Below, piece after piece: positions 18,005 to 25,402 of a stretch of DNA of 64,000 bases; position 1 is the stretch's first letter, and the number at the start of each line of letters is the position of its first letter. The stretch lies in assembly GCF_900142105.1 (NCBI RefSeq), contig NZ_FQZS01000004.1, positions 179,131 through 243,130 of the forward strand. The letters are read 5' to 3'. Below the pieces are notes generated by a model. The model was not told the origin of the DNA, searched no databases, and was given only the letters and a program-made list of their open reading frames with translations. The DNA comes from Lutispora thermophila DSM 19022 (GTDB lineage Bacteria > Bacillota > Clostridia > Lutisporales > Lutisporaceae). The translations under genes were made by a program, and so were the position numbers.

Positions 18005-18663
18005 TGGATGCATCATTAGATGCTGATGTTGTAATACATTTATATAAGAGCAATAATAGCGATCTATTGTTTTCTTCATTCCATAAACTTTATATGCACG
18101 AGTTTTTATTGGAAGACGAAATTAAAAAGAAAGCATATGTCGTGTATGAAGACTTTCTTTCAGATGTGGAAAAAGGAAAAGTTGAAATTGTTAAGAATAA
18201 AGATTTAGTTAGCATGGGGATTAAGGGTTTGTTTGACAATTATGTGCGTGATTTTTCTTATCTATTTGATCAAGGTGAATTACATGCAGTTGCTTTAGCG
18301 AAAGCGATGGGAATTGCAGCATTTATTTCTGATGATACCAAGGAATTTGGACCACATGAAACTTTAGTAAAAGAACTAATTGAAGATGTGATTCCTTTTG
18401 CTTTTTACGAGCTTTTATTTCTAAAATATATATCTTCCGAAATAACTATAGATGAGATGTATGATAAATTTCAAGAAATCAATTTGGCTAGCATGAGTCG
18501 ACCTATGGAGTTTAGAAGTAGAATGTTGTCTGCTGTAAAAAGGTTCACTAAAAAATATGGAACTGTAAGAGACTTACAATGGATAAGTAATTATTGCACT
18601 GAAAAAAGTATAGATTTTAACGATAAAATGAAAGAGTTGAAATCCTTCTTGGAAAAGATATAA
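18001..18663 (+). CDS. PIN-like domain protein (candidate ribonuclease toxin)
   Basis: A 220-residue protein resembling PIN nucleases: acidic residues on the first strand (D7 and D9 in SLDADVVIHLY), a central helix DQGELHAVALAKAMG with D90 and E93, and a following strand FISDD (D111, D112). These four acidic positions are those that bind metal in PIN RNases. The C-terminal 80 residues are helical with no recognised motif. Four-base overlap (ATGA) with the protease gene and a GAGGAG site make co-translation likely. RNase activity and toxicity are inferences from the fold and from the XRE-COG2856 neighbourhood. Confidence 0.7.
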   Translation: MMDASLDADVVIHLYKSNNSDLLFSSFHKLYMHEFLLEDEIKKKAYVVYEDFLSDVEKGKVEIVKNKDLVSMGIKGLFDNYVRDFSYLFDQGELHAVALAKAMGIAAFISDDTKEFGPHETLVKELIEDVIPFAFYELLFLKYISSEITIDEMYDKFQEINLASMSRPMEFRSRMLSAVKRFTKKYGTVRDLQWISNYCTEKSIDFNDKMKELKSFLEKI

Positions 18664-18801
18664 GATGCCGCTTCTGATGAGTTTCATCAGTATTTTGTGC
18701 CTGGCAGAGGTCCGGGATGGAGTGATGTGATGCTGGATTCCTTTGGTGCAGTATTGGGTATAATTATCTATAGAAGTGTTAAAATCCGGAGTAGTTTATA
18801 A
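18664..18801 (+). pseudogene. 3' remnant of a vanZ-family gene
   Basis: Directly after the TAA of the PIN gene, and in the same frame, 45 codons encode the C-terminal end of a VanZ-like membrane protein: DEFHQYFVPGRGPGWSDVML then DSFGAVLGIII, closed by TAA at 18799-18801. 'DE-x-x-Q-x-F-x-P-G-R' and 'D-x-x-x-x-x-G' are the core VanZ signatures. No start or 5' part is present here or in the 300 bases before the XRE gene, so the upstream part was lost, probably when the cassette was acquired. Confidence 0.8.
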
Positions 18802-18814
18802 CTGCTCCGGATTT
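18782..18814. terminator. bidirectional stem-loop between convergent genes
   Basis: Arms AAATCCGGAGTAGT (18782-18795) and ACTGCTCCGGATTT (18801-18814) pair over 14 bp with one G-U. It lies between the plus-strand PIN/vanZ remnant and the minus-strand XRE gene and can serve both, although the T run is short. Confidence 0.65.
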
Positions 18815-18818
18815 CAAT

Positions 18819-19049
18819 TCATCTATTAATCTTTGGATTATCAGTTCTGCCTATCAGATAATCAACAGATACATCAAAAAAATCAGCTAATGCAACTAAT
18901 TTCTCTAAAGTAGTAGTTCTTCTTCCACGTTCAATATCACTGACTGCAGTATATGTAAGACCAATTGCGTCTCCCAGTTCAGATTGCTTAATATTTCTTT
19001 CCAAGCGTAACATTTTAATGCGTTCGCCAAATAGTTCTTTAGAAAACAT
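18819..19049 (-). CDS. XRE-family transcriptional repressor
   Basis: A 76-residue protein that is essentially one Cro/C1 helix-turn-helix: RIKMLRLERNIKQSELGDAI, TYTAVSDIERGRRTTTLEKL, then the usual ADFFDVSVDYLIGRTD closing. Such small proteins are phage-type or mobile-element repressors. Its own start is 17 bases from a pair of perfect palindromes (19067-19080, 19102-19116) that are almost certainly its operators, and a divergent promoter lies over them. It therefore probably controls both itself and the plus-strand leader leading to the amidohydrolase. Confidence 0.88.
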   Translation of the reverse strand: MFSKELFGERIKMLRLERNIKQSELGDAIGLTYTAVSDIERGRRTTTLEKLVALADFFDVSVDYLIGRTDNPKINR

Positions 19050-19059
19050 AAAATACCCC

Positions 19060-19088
19060 TTGACAGTTCGCTAATAGCGATATATCAT
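19060..19088 (+). promoter_or_regulatory. sigma-A type promoter reading toward the amidohydrolase
   Basis: TTGACA (19060-19065), a 17-base spacer and TATCAT (19083-19088). The first XRE operator lies inside the spacer, so repressor binding would block RNA polymerase directly. Confidence 0.65.
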
Positions 19089-19124
19089 ATATATAGTATT
19101 ATTCGCTAATAGCGAAATATTCGC
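19067..19124. promoter_or_regulatory. XRE operators: two identical palindromes plus a half site
   Basis: TTCGCTAATAGCGA occurs at 19067-19080 and again at 19102-19115, 35 bp apart. A further ATTCGC half site lies near 19119-19124. The core TCGCTAATAGCGA is near-perfectly symmetric. The position between the divergent repressor gene and the plus-strand promoter is that of a lambda-like operator region. Confidence 0.8.
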
Positions 19125-19141
19125 TTTATCACAAAGGTGGT

Positions 19142-19301
19142 GTTGCTATAAACTACAAAAGCATAAAGCAACATAGCTGTTTCAAGTGTCTGAAACAGCA
19201 ACATAAACCCTATTGTACTTTTTTACAGTTATCATAAAGTTTGTGGCCCCAAACTTTATGATAACATTTTACCAAATTTATTGTTTCAATACAATAAATT
19301 T
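19142..19301 (+). promoter_or_regulatory. structured leader: series of perfect hairpins before the amidohydrolase
   Basis: Three perfect stem-loops, each with a 6-base loop, follow one another. The first is 9 bp (GCTGTTTCA 19176-19184 with TGAAACAGC 19191-19199). The second is 16 bp (19228-19243 with 19250-19265, loop TGGCCC). The third is 11 bp (AAATTTATTGT 19274-19284 with ACAATAAATTT 19291-19301, loop TTCAAT). A weaker 6-bp stem GTTGCT/AGCAAC (19142-19147, 19167-19172) precedes them. Only the second lies near a T-rich run, and on the upstream side, so none is an ordinary terminator. Function unknown. Confidence 0.6.
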
Positions 19302-19323
19302 GATGATACGAAGGAGAAAATGC

Positions 19324-20301
19324 ATGGTAATTGACGTTCACAGCCACTATATCCCACTGCTGGAGAGTCATGATTTTAAAAGCTTGTTTTATATAGAAGA
19401 GGACTATGACAATACCAGATATATACGGATAAATGACAATGTATTTGCAAAGCTGGATGAAGGTCTTGTAAGCCTTGAGAAGCATATGGAGGATATGGAT
19501 GGGGCGGGGATTCATCATAGGGTACTTTCGGTGGCTCCCTTTGTATTCTTTTATGAACGTGAATCCAATGAGACCATAAAATGGGCTAAGGCAGTCAATG
19601 ATCAGATGTATAGGGATATCAGGTCTTATTCCAACAAGTTTTATGCTTTGGCTACATTGCCTATGAACTCTATTAACGAAGCATGCCTGGAGCTTGAGAG
19701 AACCATGAGAGAATACAACTTCCTGGGAGCTGCCATAGCTACCAATATCAACGGCATTGAACTGGATGACAGATGCCTTTATCCTTTTTGGCAGAGGGCA
19801 GAGAAACTGGGAGCCTTCATACTTATCCATCCCCATTATGCCATGGGAGCAAATAGGTTGGATGATTATTACTTGAGGAATATTATAGGCAATCCTCTTG
19901 ATACAACCATAGCAGCTATGAGGATCATTTTGGGTGGTTTATTTGAAAGGTTTCCCAAGCTCAGGATTTGCCTGTCGCATTCGGGGGGATATTTGCCGCT
20001 GGCCATAAGCCATCTGGACAGGGCATATGAAGTACGGCGAGAGTTATCTCATTTATCGTCTGCCCCATCAACTTATTTGAAAAATTTCTATTATGATTCT
20101 TTGGCCTTTGATGCAAAGGCTCTCCAATTTGTTGTGGATAATGTTGGCGCAGACAGGATGCTTCTTGGGACAGATTATCCTTTTGACATGAGATGTGAAG
20201 AGCCTGTAAAGATTGTTGATATGCTTTTTCTTGATGAGTGGGATAAAAATCAAATATATATTGACAATGCAAAGAACATATTGAAATCAGGACTTAAATA
20301 A
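19324..20301 (+). CDS. amidohydrolase 2 family protein (ACMSD-like TIM barrel)
   Basis: A 325-residue metal-dependent hydrolase or decarboxylase of the aminocarboxymuconate-semialdehyde decarboxylase-like group. Motifs in order: VIDVHSHYIP (HxH metal ligands at the N-terminus), FILIHPHYAMGANR (His), RICLSHSGGYLPLAI (His) and MLLGTDYPFDMR (the catalytic Asp). Known members decarboxylate or hydrolyse aromatic acids, but the substrate here is unknown and no pathway partner is adjacent. The ATG at 19324 has AAGGAG 7 bases upstream; the frame extends further upstream but only through the hairpin leader, without homology. Confidence 0.85.
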   Translation: MVIDVHSHYIPLLESHDFKSLFYIEEDYDNTRYIRINDNVFAKLDEGLVSLEKHMEDMDGAGIHHRVLSVAPFVFFYERESNETIKWAKAVNDQMYRDIRSYSNKFYALATLPMNSINEACLELERTMREYNFLGAAIATNINGIELDDRCLYPFWQRAEKLGAFILIHPHYAMGANRLDDYYLRNIIGNPLDTTIAAMRIILGGLFERFPKLRICLSHSGGYLPLAISHLDRAYEVRRELSHLSSAPSTYLKNFYYDSLAFDAKALQFVVDNVGADRMLLGTDYPFDMRCEEPVKIVDMLFLDEWDKNQIYIDNAKNILKSGLK

Positions 20302-20334
20302 GCCATTGGGGACACTTCCCATGGCTTATTTAAG
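20293..20334 (+). terminator. stem-loop at the amidohydrolase 3' end
   Basis: Arms 20293-20306 and 20321-20334 form a perfect 14-bp stem that includes the stop codon; an inner GGGGA/TCCC pairing extends it. There is no T tract afterwards, so it may protect the 3' end rather than terminate. Confidence 0.55.
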
Positions 20335-20485
20335 TTAAAACAAATAGGGTAGCATGAAGGATTTCTTAACTGTTAAGTAGAATTTATAGAAATTGAGAAT
20401 GCATGAAAGCCAGAGTTTATAGATATTGGACTGAAGACTCTGGAAGTTGGAATGAACACAGTATGATATTGTAAGGAGGTTATAT

Positions 20486-21175
20486 ATGCAAAAATTAAAA
20501 AAATCTGATTTCATTTGGTTATCAGCACTACTATTGTGGATTATAATATTGGTTATGCCAGTTTCCAGAGAAATTTTTATGAGTTTTACTTCATTGCATC
20601 CATATATAGGAGGATTCATTAAATTTTCAATATTGGCATCCATGGGGGACTTGCTAGGGACTAGGTTGCAAAAAGGTGATTATATAATTCCTAAAGGATT
20701 TATATACAGGGCAGTCATATGGGGCGTAATCGGAATGATGATTTCCCTTGTGTTTACTGTATTTATGGAAGGCGTTGGTGCGGCACAGAGAGCCGGATTG
20801 CTTCCATTTGAAGGCATGGCTTTGGCTCAGGCCTTTTTTGGAAGTACCATCATGAATCTGACCTTTGGGCCAATGATGATGGCATTTCACAAATTCACGG
20901 ATTTATATATTGATGCTTTGTATGAGAAAAGCGGAAAAATCACTTTAGGCAGTCTGGTGGATAAGGTTGACTGGCATTCGCTGGTTGAATTCAGCTGGGC
21001 AAAGACGTGCATTTTCTTCTGGATACCTGCTCATACCGTAGTATTTATGCTTCCGTCAGCATATAGAGTTTTGGTATCGGCTTTTCTTTCTATTGCTCTT
21101 GGGTTGCTTTTATCAATAGCGAAAAAGAAAGGAAGCAATGTAAGTTCCCCAAAGCAATCGAGCATTCAGAAATAG
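20486..21175 (+). CDS. Mpv17/PMP22-like multi-pass membrane protein
   Basis: A 229-residue protein with five or six hydrophobic segments. The C-terminal segment W-A-K-T-C-I-F-F-W-I-P-A-H followed by a long helix recalls the conserved 'W-x-x-W-x-x-x-x-F-x-x-V-P' end of Mpv17/PMP22 family proteins, and the N-terminal PYIGGFIKFSILASMGDLLG segment also fits. Bacterial members have no agreed function. AAGGAGG lies 7 bases before the ATG. It stands alone between two terminators, so it is monocistronic. The family call is by resemblance and moderately secure. Confidence 0.55.
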   Translation: MQKLKKSDFIWLSALLLWIIILVMPVSREIFMSFTSLHPYIGGFIKFSILASMGDLLGTRLQKGDYIIPKGFIYRAVIWGVIGMMISLVFTVFMEGVGAAQRAGLLPFEGMALAQAFFGSTIMNLTFGPMMMAFHKFTDLYIDALYEKSGKITLGSLVDKVDWHSLVEFSWAKTCIFFWIPAHTVVFMLPSAYRVLVSAFLSIALGLLLSIAKKKGSNVSSPKQSSIQK

Positions 21176-21217
21176 TGCTGGAGGATAGTTGATAAGTTAT
21201 AAGAAAAGTTTCATGAT

Positions 21218-21241
21218 GGGCTATTTCAAATAGCCCTTTTT
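21218..21241 (+). terminator. rho-independent terminator
   Basis: GGGCTATT (21218-21225), loop TCA, AATAGCCC (21229-21236), then TTTTT. Ends the Mpv17-like gene. Confidence 0.88.
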
Positions 21242-21396
21242 GCTACTGCTTAAAGCCTCTGCAAATTCTCATTTCTCATAACCAAAGAGCTGACTTTATA
21301 ATGTTATAATGAAGGATTTTCAGCTTATGTAGTAGAATTTACATAAATTATAGGCGATAATATATTTATACATATGCATAAAGGAGATGCTCAACT

Positions 21397-22040
21397 ATGA
21401 AAAGATACACAGAGTTTTTATTCGTAGCAGTGCTTTTTGCAGGCTTTTTTTGTTTGCAGCTTCTGGAGGAATATATGCAGATACCAATGGGGAAGAGCAA
21501 AACCCAGCACCAGGTTTATCACAAGAAGCGGATTCAGGCGATATGCTGACAGTAAGGGATTTTACTGAAGTGGTAAAAATGATTGCTTCATCACAGGATA
21601 TACACCAAATCATAGGCTTCAAGGCTACCAAATAGATGAATTAATCAATGGTATCGGACTAAAGAATGGTACATATGATAAATATTTTATTCTCATATAT
21701 TGTCACGATTATGTTGGAAATATAAAGTATGTACGAATGATTAAGAAAGATACATAGAAAAGGCCAGAAACTATATGAATACTCGGGACAATGTAGATTA
21801 TAGATATTTGGATGATGAAATACCATATTACGGTTCTCTTGTTTCGAACAAGGAAATGAAAGATGTTGAAGCATTATTCTCCAATAGGGGTTTTTTGAAG
21901 GGTGATAGAGAAAAATATAGAGACAGATGGGCATATACTTTATTATTTTATGAGAATTTAATAGATTTAGATTCAATGTATTTATGAATCTGAATGATAT
22001 ATTGGATTTTAAGAATTTTAGACTGCCAGAGGATTTATAA
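21397..22040 (+). pseudogene. decayed gene for a secreted protein of unknown function
   Basis: An ATG at 21397 behind AAAGGAG starts MKRYTEFLFVAVLFAGFF, a signal peptide, but the frame slips in a run of seven T (about 21444-21450). Restoring the frame gives AASGGIYADTNGEEQNPAPG and a helix TVRDFTEVVKMIASSQ. Later frames continue with DELINGIGLKNGTYDKYFIL to a TAG, then ARNYMNTRDNVDYRYLDDEI and ALFSNRGFLKGDREKYRDRW, and after another shift MNLNDILDFKNFRLPEDL with TAA at 22038-22040. At least three frame changes mean it is not functional. No family recognised. Confidence 0.65.
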
Positions 22041-22050
22041 TAAGCTATTA

Positions 22051-22125
22051 GCTACCGGGGACGGTTTTACATGGCTAATTTTTAATCTGACAAATGAGAT
22101 GTGGAGAACCGTCACCAGTGTCCCA
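22051..22125. repeat. dispersed palindromic repeat, copy A (degenerate)
   Basis: GGGGACGGTTTTACAT and its imperfect complement ATGTGGAGAACCGTCACC face each other across about 35 bases just upstream of the MATE gene. The GGGACGGTTCTC core is shared with copies B-G. Confidence 0.65.
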
Positions 22126-22155
22126 ATAATAAAGGAAAAGGAAGCGATTTACATC

Positions 22156-23514
22156 ATGAATTCAAAGAGTGCTAAGAGTCTGGATATGAATGACGGACGT
22201 CTATTTAATAAAATTTTGATTTTTGCTTTGCCTATTATGGCGATGAACATACTGCAATTGTTGTTCAATGCTGCTGATATGGTAGTTGTAGGGCGTTATT
22301 CGGGCAGCGAGGCATTGGCTGCCGTAGGAGCTACAGGTGCTTTGATAAATCTGATTGTCAACTTGTTTATGGGGTTATCGGTGGGCACCAGCGTTATTGT
22401 AGCTCAGGATTATGGTGCGGATATGCAGGATGATGTGAGCCGATCCGTTCATACATCCATAGCCATAAGCATAATTTGTGGTTTCATAGTTGCAGTAGCA
22501 GGCTTTGTGCTTTGCAAGCCTTTACTGGCCATGATGGGTACTCCTCAGAATATTATTGATTTATCAGTGCTGTATATGAGGATATATTTCATTGGCATCC
22601 CCGGGACTATGGTATATAATTTTGGTGCAGCTATTCTTAGAGCTGTAGGAGATAGCCGTCATCCAATGTACTATCTCGTCATTGGTGGCGTCATAAATGT
22701 CATGTTAAATCTTTTCTTTGTCATAGGATTGCATATGAGTGTGGAAGGTGTGGCATGGGCCACGACAATTTCCCAGTATATTTCCATGATTCTCATAATG
22801 GTTTGCTTGGCAAGGAGCGAAGGAGCTATACGCTATATGCCTAGGCAGACCAGCATTGATTGGAACAAGCTTAAGATTATTGTGAAGATAGGCCTTCCTG
22901 CAGGTTTGCAGAACTTGTTGTTTTCCATTTCCAATATGCTCATCCAATCAGCCATCAACTCCTTCGGGTCCACCATGGTAGCTGCAAGTTCCGCCGCCAG
23001 CAATATAGAGAACTTTTTGGGCACTACCATGAATGCCTACTATAATGCCGCTATCACCTTTACGGGCCAAAGCATGGGTGCCAAGAAGTATGACAGGATT
23101 GATGCCATTGCAAAGATATGTACGGTGTTGATCTTTGGTACCTGGATCATATTGGGAGGTGCCACATTGATATTTGGGAAGCAGCTGCTAGGCATGTTCA
23201 CTTCTGATCCGAAGGTTATTGACTTAGGCATGATGCGTTTAAATGTCATGATGATTGCATATTTTACTTGCGGGACCATGAATGTTTTCCCCGGCCTTAC
23301 CAGAGCCATGGGGTATTCAATACTTCCAATGATATGCACATTAGTGGGAGCCTGCTTCCTGAGAATAGTGTGGTTGGTCACAATTTTCAGTTGGTATCCG
23401 ACGGTAATCATGTTATTTGCTTGTTATCCGGTTACCTGGGCCATTGCGGGGTTAGGACAGGTAGGCAGCTTCTTCTATGCAAGGCATAGGATTCGTAAAG
23501 CGGCAGAAGCTTAG
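22156..23514 (+). CDS. MATE family efflux transporter
   Basis: A 452-residue, 12-helix cation/drug antiporter. The N-terminus FALPIMAMNILQLLFNAADM, with VVVGRYSGSEALAAVGATG straight after, is the usual MatE signature, repeated in the second half as GLPAGLQNLLFSISNMLIQS. Probably exports cationic compounds using Na+ or H+. The frame is open to 21994, but that part lies over the decayed gene and repeat A, so the ATG at 22156 (preceded by AGGAAAAGGAAG) or at 22186 is preferred. Confidence 0.88.
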   Translation: MNSKSAKSLDMNDGRLFNKILIFALPIMAMNILQLLFNAADMVVVGRYSGSEALAAVGATGALINLIVNLFMGLSVGTSVIVAQDYGADMQDDVSRSVHTSIAISIICGFIVAVAGFVLCKPLLAMMGTPQNIIDLSVLYMRIYFIGIPGTMVYNFGAAILRAVGDSRHPMYYLVIGGVINVMLNLFFVIGLHMSVEGVAWATTISQYISMILIMVCLARSEGAIRYMPRQTSIDWNKLKIIVKIGLPAGLQNLLFSISNMLIQSAINSFGSTMVAASSAASNIENFLGTTMNAYYNAAITFTGQSMGAKKYDRIDAIAKICTVLIFGTWIILGGATLIFGKQLLGMFTSDPKVIDLGMMRLNVMMIAYFTCGTMNVFPGLTRAMGYSILPMICTLVGACFLRIVWLVTIFSWYPTVIMLFACYPVTWAIAGLGQVGSFFYARHRIRKAAEA

Positions 23515-23587
23515 AAGTATAATATTTGGAGATATGTCAAGAGCCACCGGAGAGGCTAATACTGCCGGTGGTTTGTTGATTTGCTTG

Positions 23588-23618
23588 TGAGACACCGAGA
23601 ACCGTACTCCATGTCTCA
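23588..23618. repeat. dispersed palindromic repeat, copy B
   Basis: TGAGACA ... GAGAACCGTACTCC ... TGTCTCA, 31 bases with palindromic ends, downstream of the MATE gene. Confidence 0.7.
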
Positions 23619-23737
23619 ACATGGGTATTCAATTTATGGTAAATATATGATATACTAGGTAATACTATATTATTTAATAGTTTTAGAAATAAATGTTAAT
23701 TTTCACTTTATAGATGAAACTTAATATATGGTGTAAT

Positions 23738-23819
23738 TGAAAATAGCAAACTTATCGAAAGGTAAGGACGCAAAGCTATGAGTCTAAAGCGTGTATATGT
23801 CATGATCGTCAAGCTGCCA
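23738..23819 (+). ncRNA. cyclic-di-GMP-I (GEMM) riboswitch aptamer
   Basis: The conserved core is present in order: GCAAAC, a stem capped by GAAA (TTATCGAAAGGTAA), then GGACGCAAAGC, the second stem side CTATGA, the GTCTAAAG tetraloop-receptor-like segment, and the closing strand near 23802-23818 ending in GCTGCC. The GACGCAAAGC string with an upstream GNRA-capped stem is diagnostic of the GEMM-I class. It is followed by overlapping terminator-like hairpins and then the EAL-PilZ gene, so its natural job is to tune that gene to c-di-GMP level. Confidence 0.88.
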
Positions 23820-23863
23820 ATTATTTTTATTCTTGACGGTCATTTTTTCAATGACCGTTTTTT
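23802..23863 (+). terminator. riboswitch expression platform with competing hairpins
   Basis: ATGATCGTCAAG (23802-23813, the aptamer's 3' strand) can pair with CTTGACGGTCAT (23832-23843). The overlapping ACGGTCATT (23836-23844) can instead pair with AATGACCGT (23850-23858), followed by a T run. The two pairings exclude each other. If the second is the terminator, c-di-GMP binding frees its 5' arm and switches the gene off. However, the first hairpin is itself followed by TTTTTT, and reading it as the terminator would give the opposite sign. Confidence 0.7.
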
Positions 23864-24012
23864 ATTCTTATTATGTTAAGAAATATGCTTTATAGCACAA
23901 TGGGATGGGAAAGAATCAATTATGCCACTTAAGGAGGTGTTTAGGCTGTGAGACGGGCAAAGTTGTGAAGTTAAAATTAAGTATGGGAAATTTTGTTTCG
24001 GGGGGATAAAAA

Positions 24013-25332
24013 ATGGTTTTGTATGCTAAAAAGTCGTCGAGCAGGTTTTTTAGAAATAATGATGGGACCATGGAAAAGAGCGAATATGACATAGGTTCAA
24101 ATGGCGAGGAGCATAGGGCCAGTATGCAAATTGGTTTGAGCAGCCAAAGCTTTAGAGATAACATATTGAGAAACGATTTGCATTATGCTGTTGAGAAAAA
24201 TCAGATGAGAGTGTTTTACCAGCCTATTGTAAATTTGCAATCCGGCGACATCCTGGCTGTGGAAGCATTGGTCAGGTGGAAGCATCCTGATTGGGGTTTG
24301 ATTTTGCCTGAAGAATTCATACAGTTGGCAGAGGAAACAAGGTTGATGGGTGATATAGACAAATGGGTATTGCAAGAGGTGTGCAAAAATTATAGGAGAT
24401 GGTTGGATAAGGGATTGCCGGCCATAAAGGTGGCTGTGAATTTTTCCGGTATTCAATTCTTGGAGGAAGATTTTGCCAATAACATAAAAGATATAATAAA
24501 TGGACATAAACTTGACCCGAAATTTTTGATTGTAGAGGTAACAGAAAATATATTTTTGGAGAGCACGGACAAGCTGAGTTCAAATATAGAAGCATTAAAG
24601 GCATTGGGAATTAAGATAGCCCTTAACAATTTTGGTGCAGGATTTTCTTCATTTCAATATATAAGTTATTTTAAACCGGATATTATTAAGCTCAATGGTT
24701 CTTTTATAAAGGATGTTCCAAGCAATAACATAAATTCTGCAATTGTTGAGTCCGTGATACATTTGACAAAGAAGCTTAAGGTGAAGATGGTTGTTGAAGG
24801 CATAGAGAAATGGGACCAGCTGTATTATTTGAAATATATGAACTGTTATGCAGGACAAGGTTATATATATAGCAATGTGCTGGATTTGGAGGACATGGAA
24901 AGAGTATTGGCAAGGAAGAAATGCAAGCCACTGATAGTGAATTTTAGAGAAGAAGTATTGAAGGAAAACCGATGCAATTTCTTCAGGATCAAGCTGCCTT
25001 TTTCTTTGGAGGCCACCATGGAAATATGGGAAGTGAAAGGCAATAAGGTAAATGCAGGCAGTACCAAGGTACTTATCAAAGACATAGGGCCGGGAGGGTT
25101 ATGCTTTGCATCTGATATAAAATTGCCTGTCAAAAATTATATTATCCTCCAGTTTACTTTCAACTTGCTAGAGAAAGAGATTAAAGTAAAAGGATATATT
25201 ACGCGAACACGAGAGATCAGAAGCAACTACATTGAATATGGGGTTGAATTTGTAATGGATGAAAATGAAAGGGTGGAGCTGATAAAGATACTGAATCAGG
25301 TCCAAATCAAAATGAAGAAAAATGCTTTATGA
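24013..25332 (+). CDS. EAL-PilZ protein with substituted catalytic residues (c-di-GMP effector or sensor)
   Basis: 439 residues: an EAL domain (about 55-305) and a C-terminal PilZ-like domain (about 315-435). E84-A85-L86 (in AVEALVRWKHP), N143, E175, K226, E262 and Q282 are kept. The metal-binding pair DD of the DDFG motif is N205-N206 (LNNFGAGFSS), and the Asp of KIDxSF is N228 (IKLNGSFI). Loss of these three acids should abolish c-di-GMP hydrolysis. In the PilZ domain the first Arg of RxxxR is C321, and the DxSxxG motif reads DIGPGG. The protein more likely binds c-di-GMP, or another partner, than cleaves it. It sits behind a c-di-GMP riboswitch. Confidence 0.85.
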   Translation: MVLYAKKSSSRFFRNNDGTMEKSEYDIGSNGEEHRASMQIGLSSQSFRDNILRNDLHYAVEKNQMRVFYQPIVNLQSGDILAVEALVRWKHPDWGLILPEEFIQLAEETRLMGDIDKWVLQEVCKNYRRWLDKGLPAIKVAVNFSGIQFLEEDFANNIKDIINGHKLDPKFLIVEVTENIFLESTDKLSSNIEALKALGIKIALNNFGAGFSSFQYISYFKPDIIKLNGSFIKDVPSNNINSAIVESVIHLTKKLKVKMVVEGIEKWDQLYYLKYMNCYAGQGYIYSNVLDLEDMERVLARKKCKPLIVNFREEVLKENRCNFFRIKLPFSLEATMEIWEVKGNKVNAGSTKVLIKDIGPGGLCFASDIKLPVKNYIILQFTFNLLEKEIKVKGYITRTREIRSNYIEYGVEFVMDENERVELIKILNQVQIKMKKNAL

Positions 25333-25334
25333 GG

Positions 25335-25385
25335 TATGAGACAACGGGGACGGTTTTCATGTCTCACCGTTCCCGTTGTCTCATA
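25335..25385. repeat. dispersed palindromic repeat, copy C (19-bp stem)
   Basis: Arms 25335-25353 and 25367-25385 pair over 19 bp with one G-U; the loop contains ATGTCTCA. It lies 3 bases after the EAL-PilZ stop and may double as its terminator. Confidence 0.8.
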
Positions 25386-25402
25386 TTGATTTTTTGAAAG
25401 AG

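Noticed and set aside
19210..19836. 208-residue minus-strand frame opposite the amidohydrolase
   Set aside because: Runs through the hairpin leader and the amidohydrolase catalytic region; no ribosome site and no family features.
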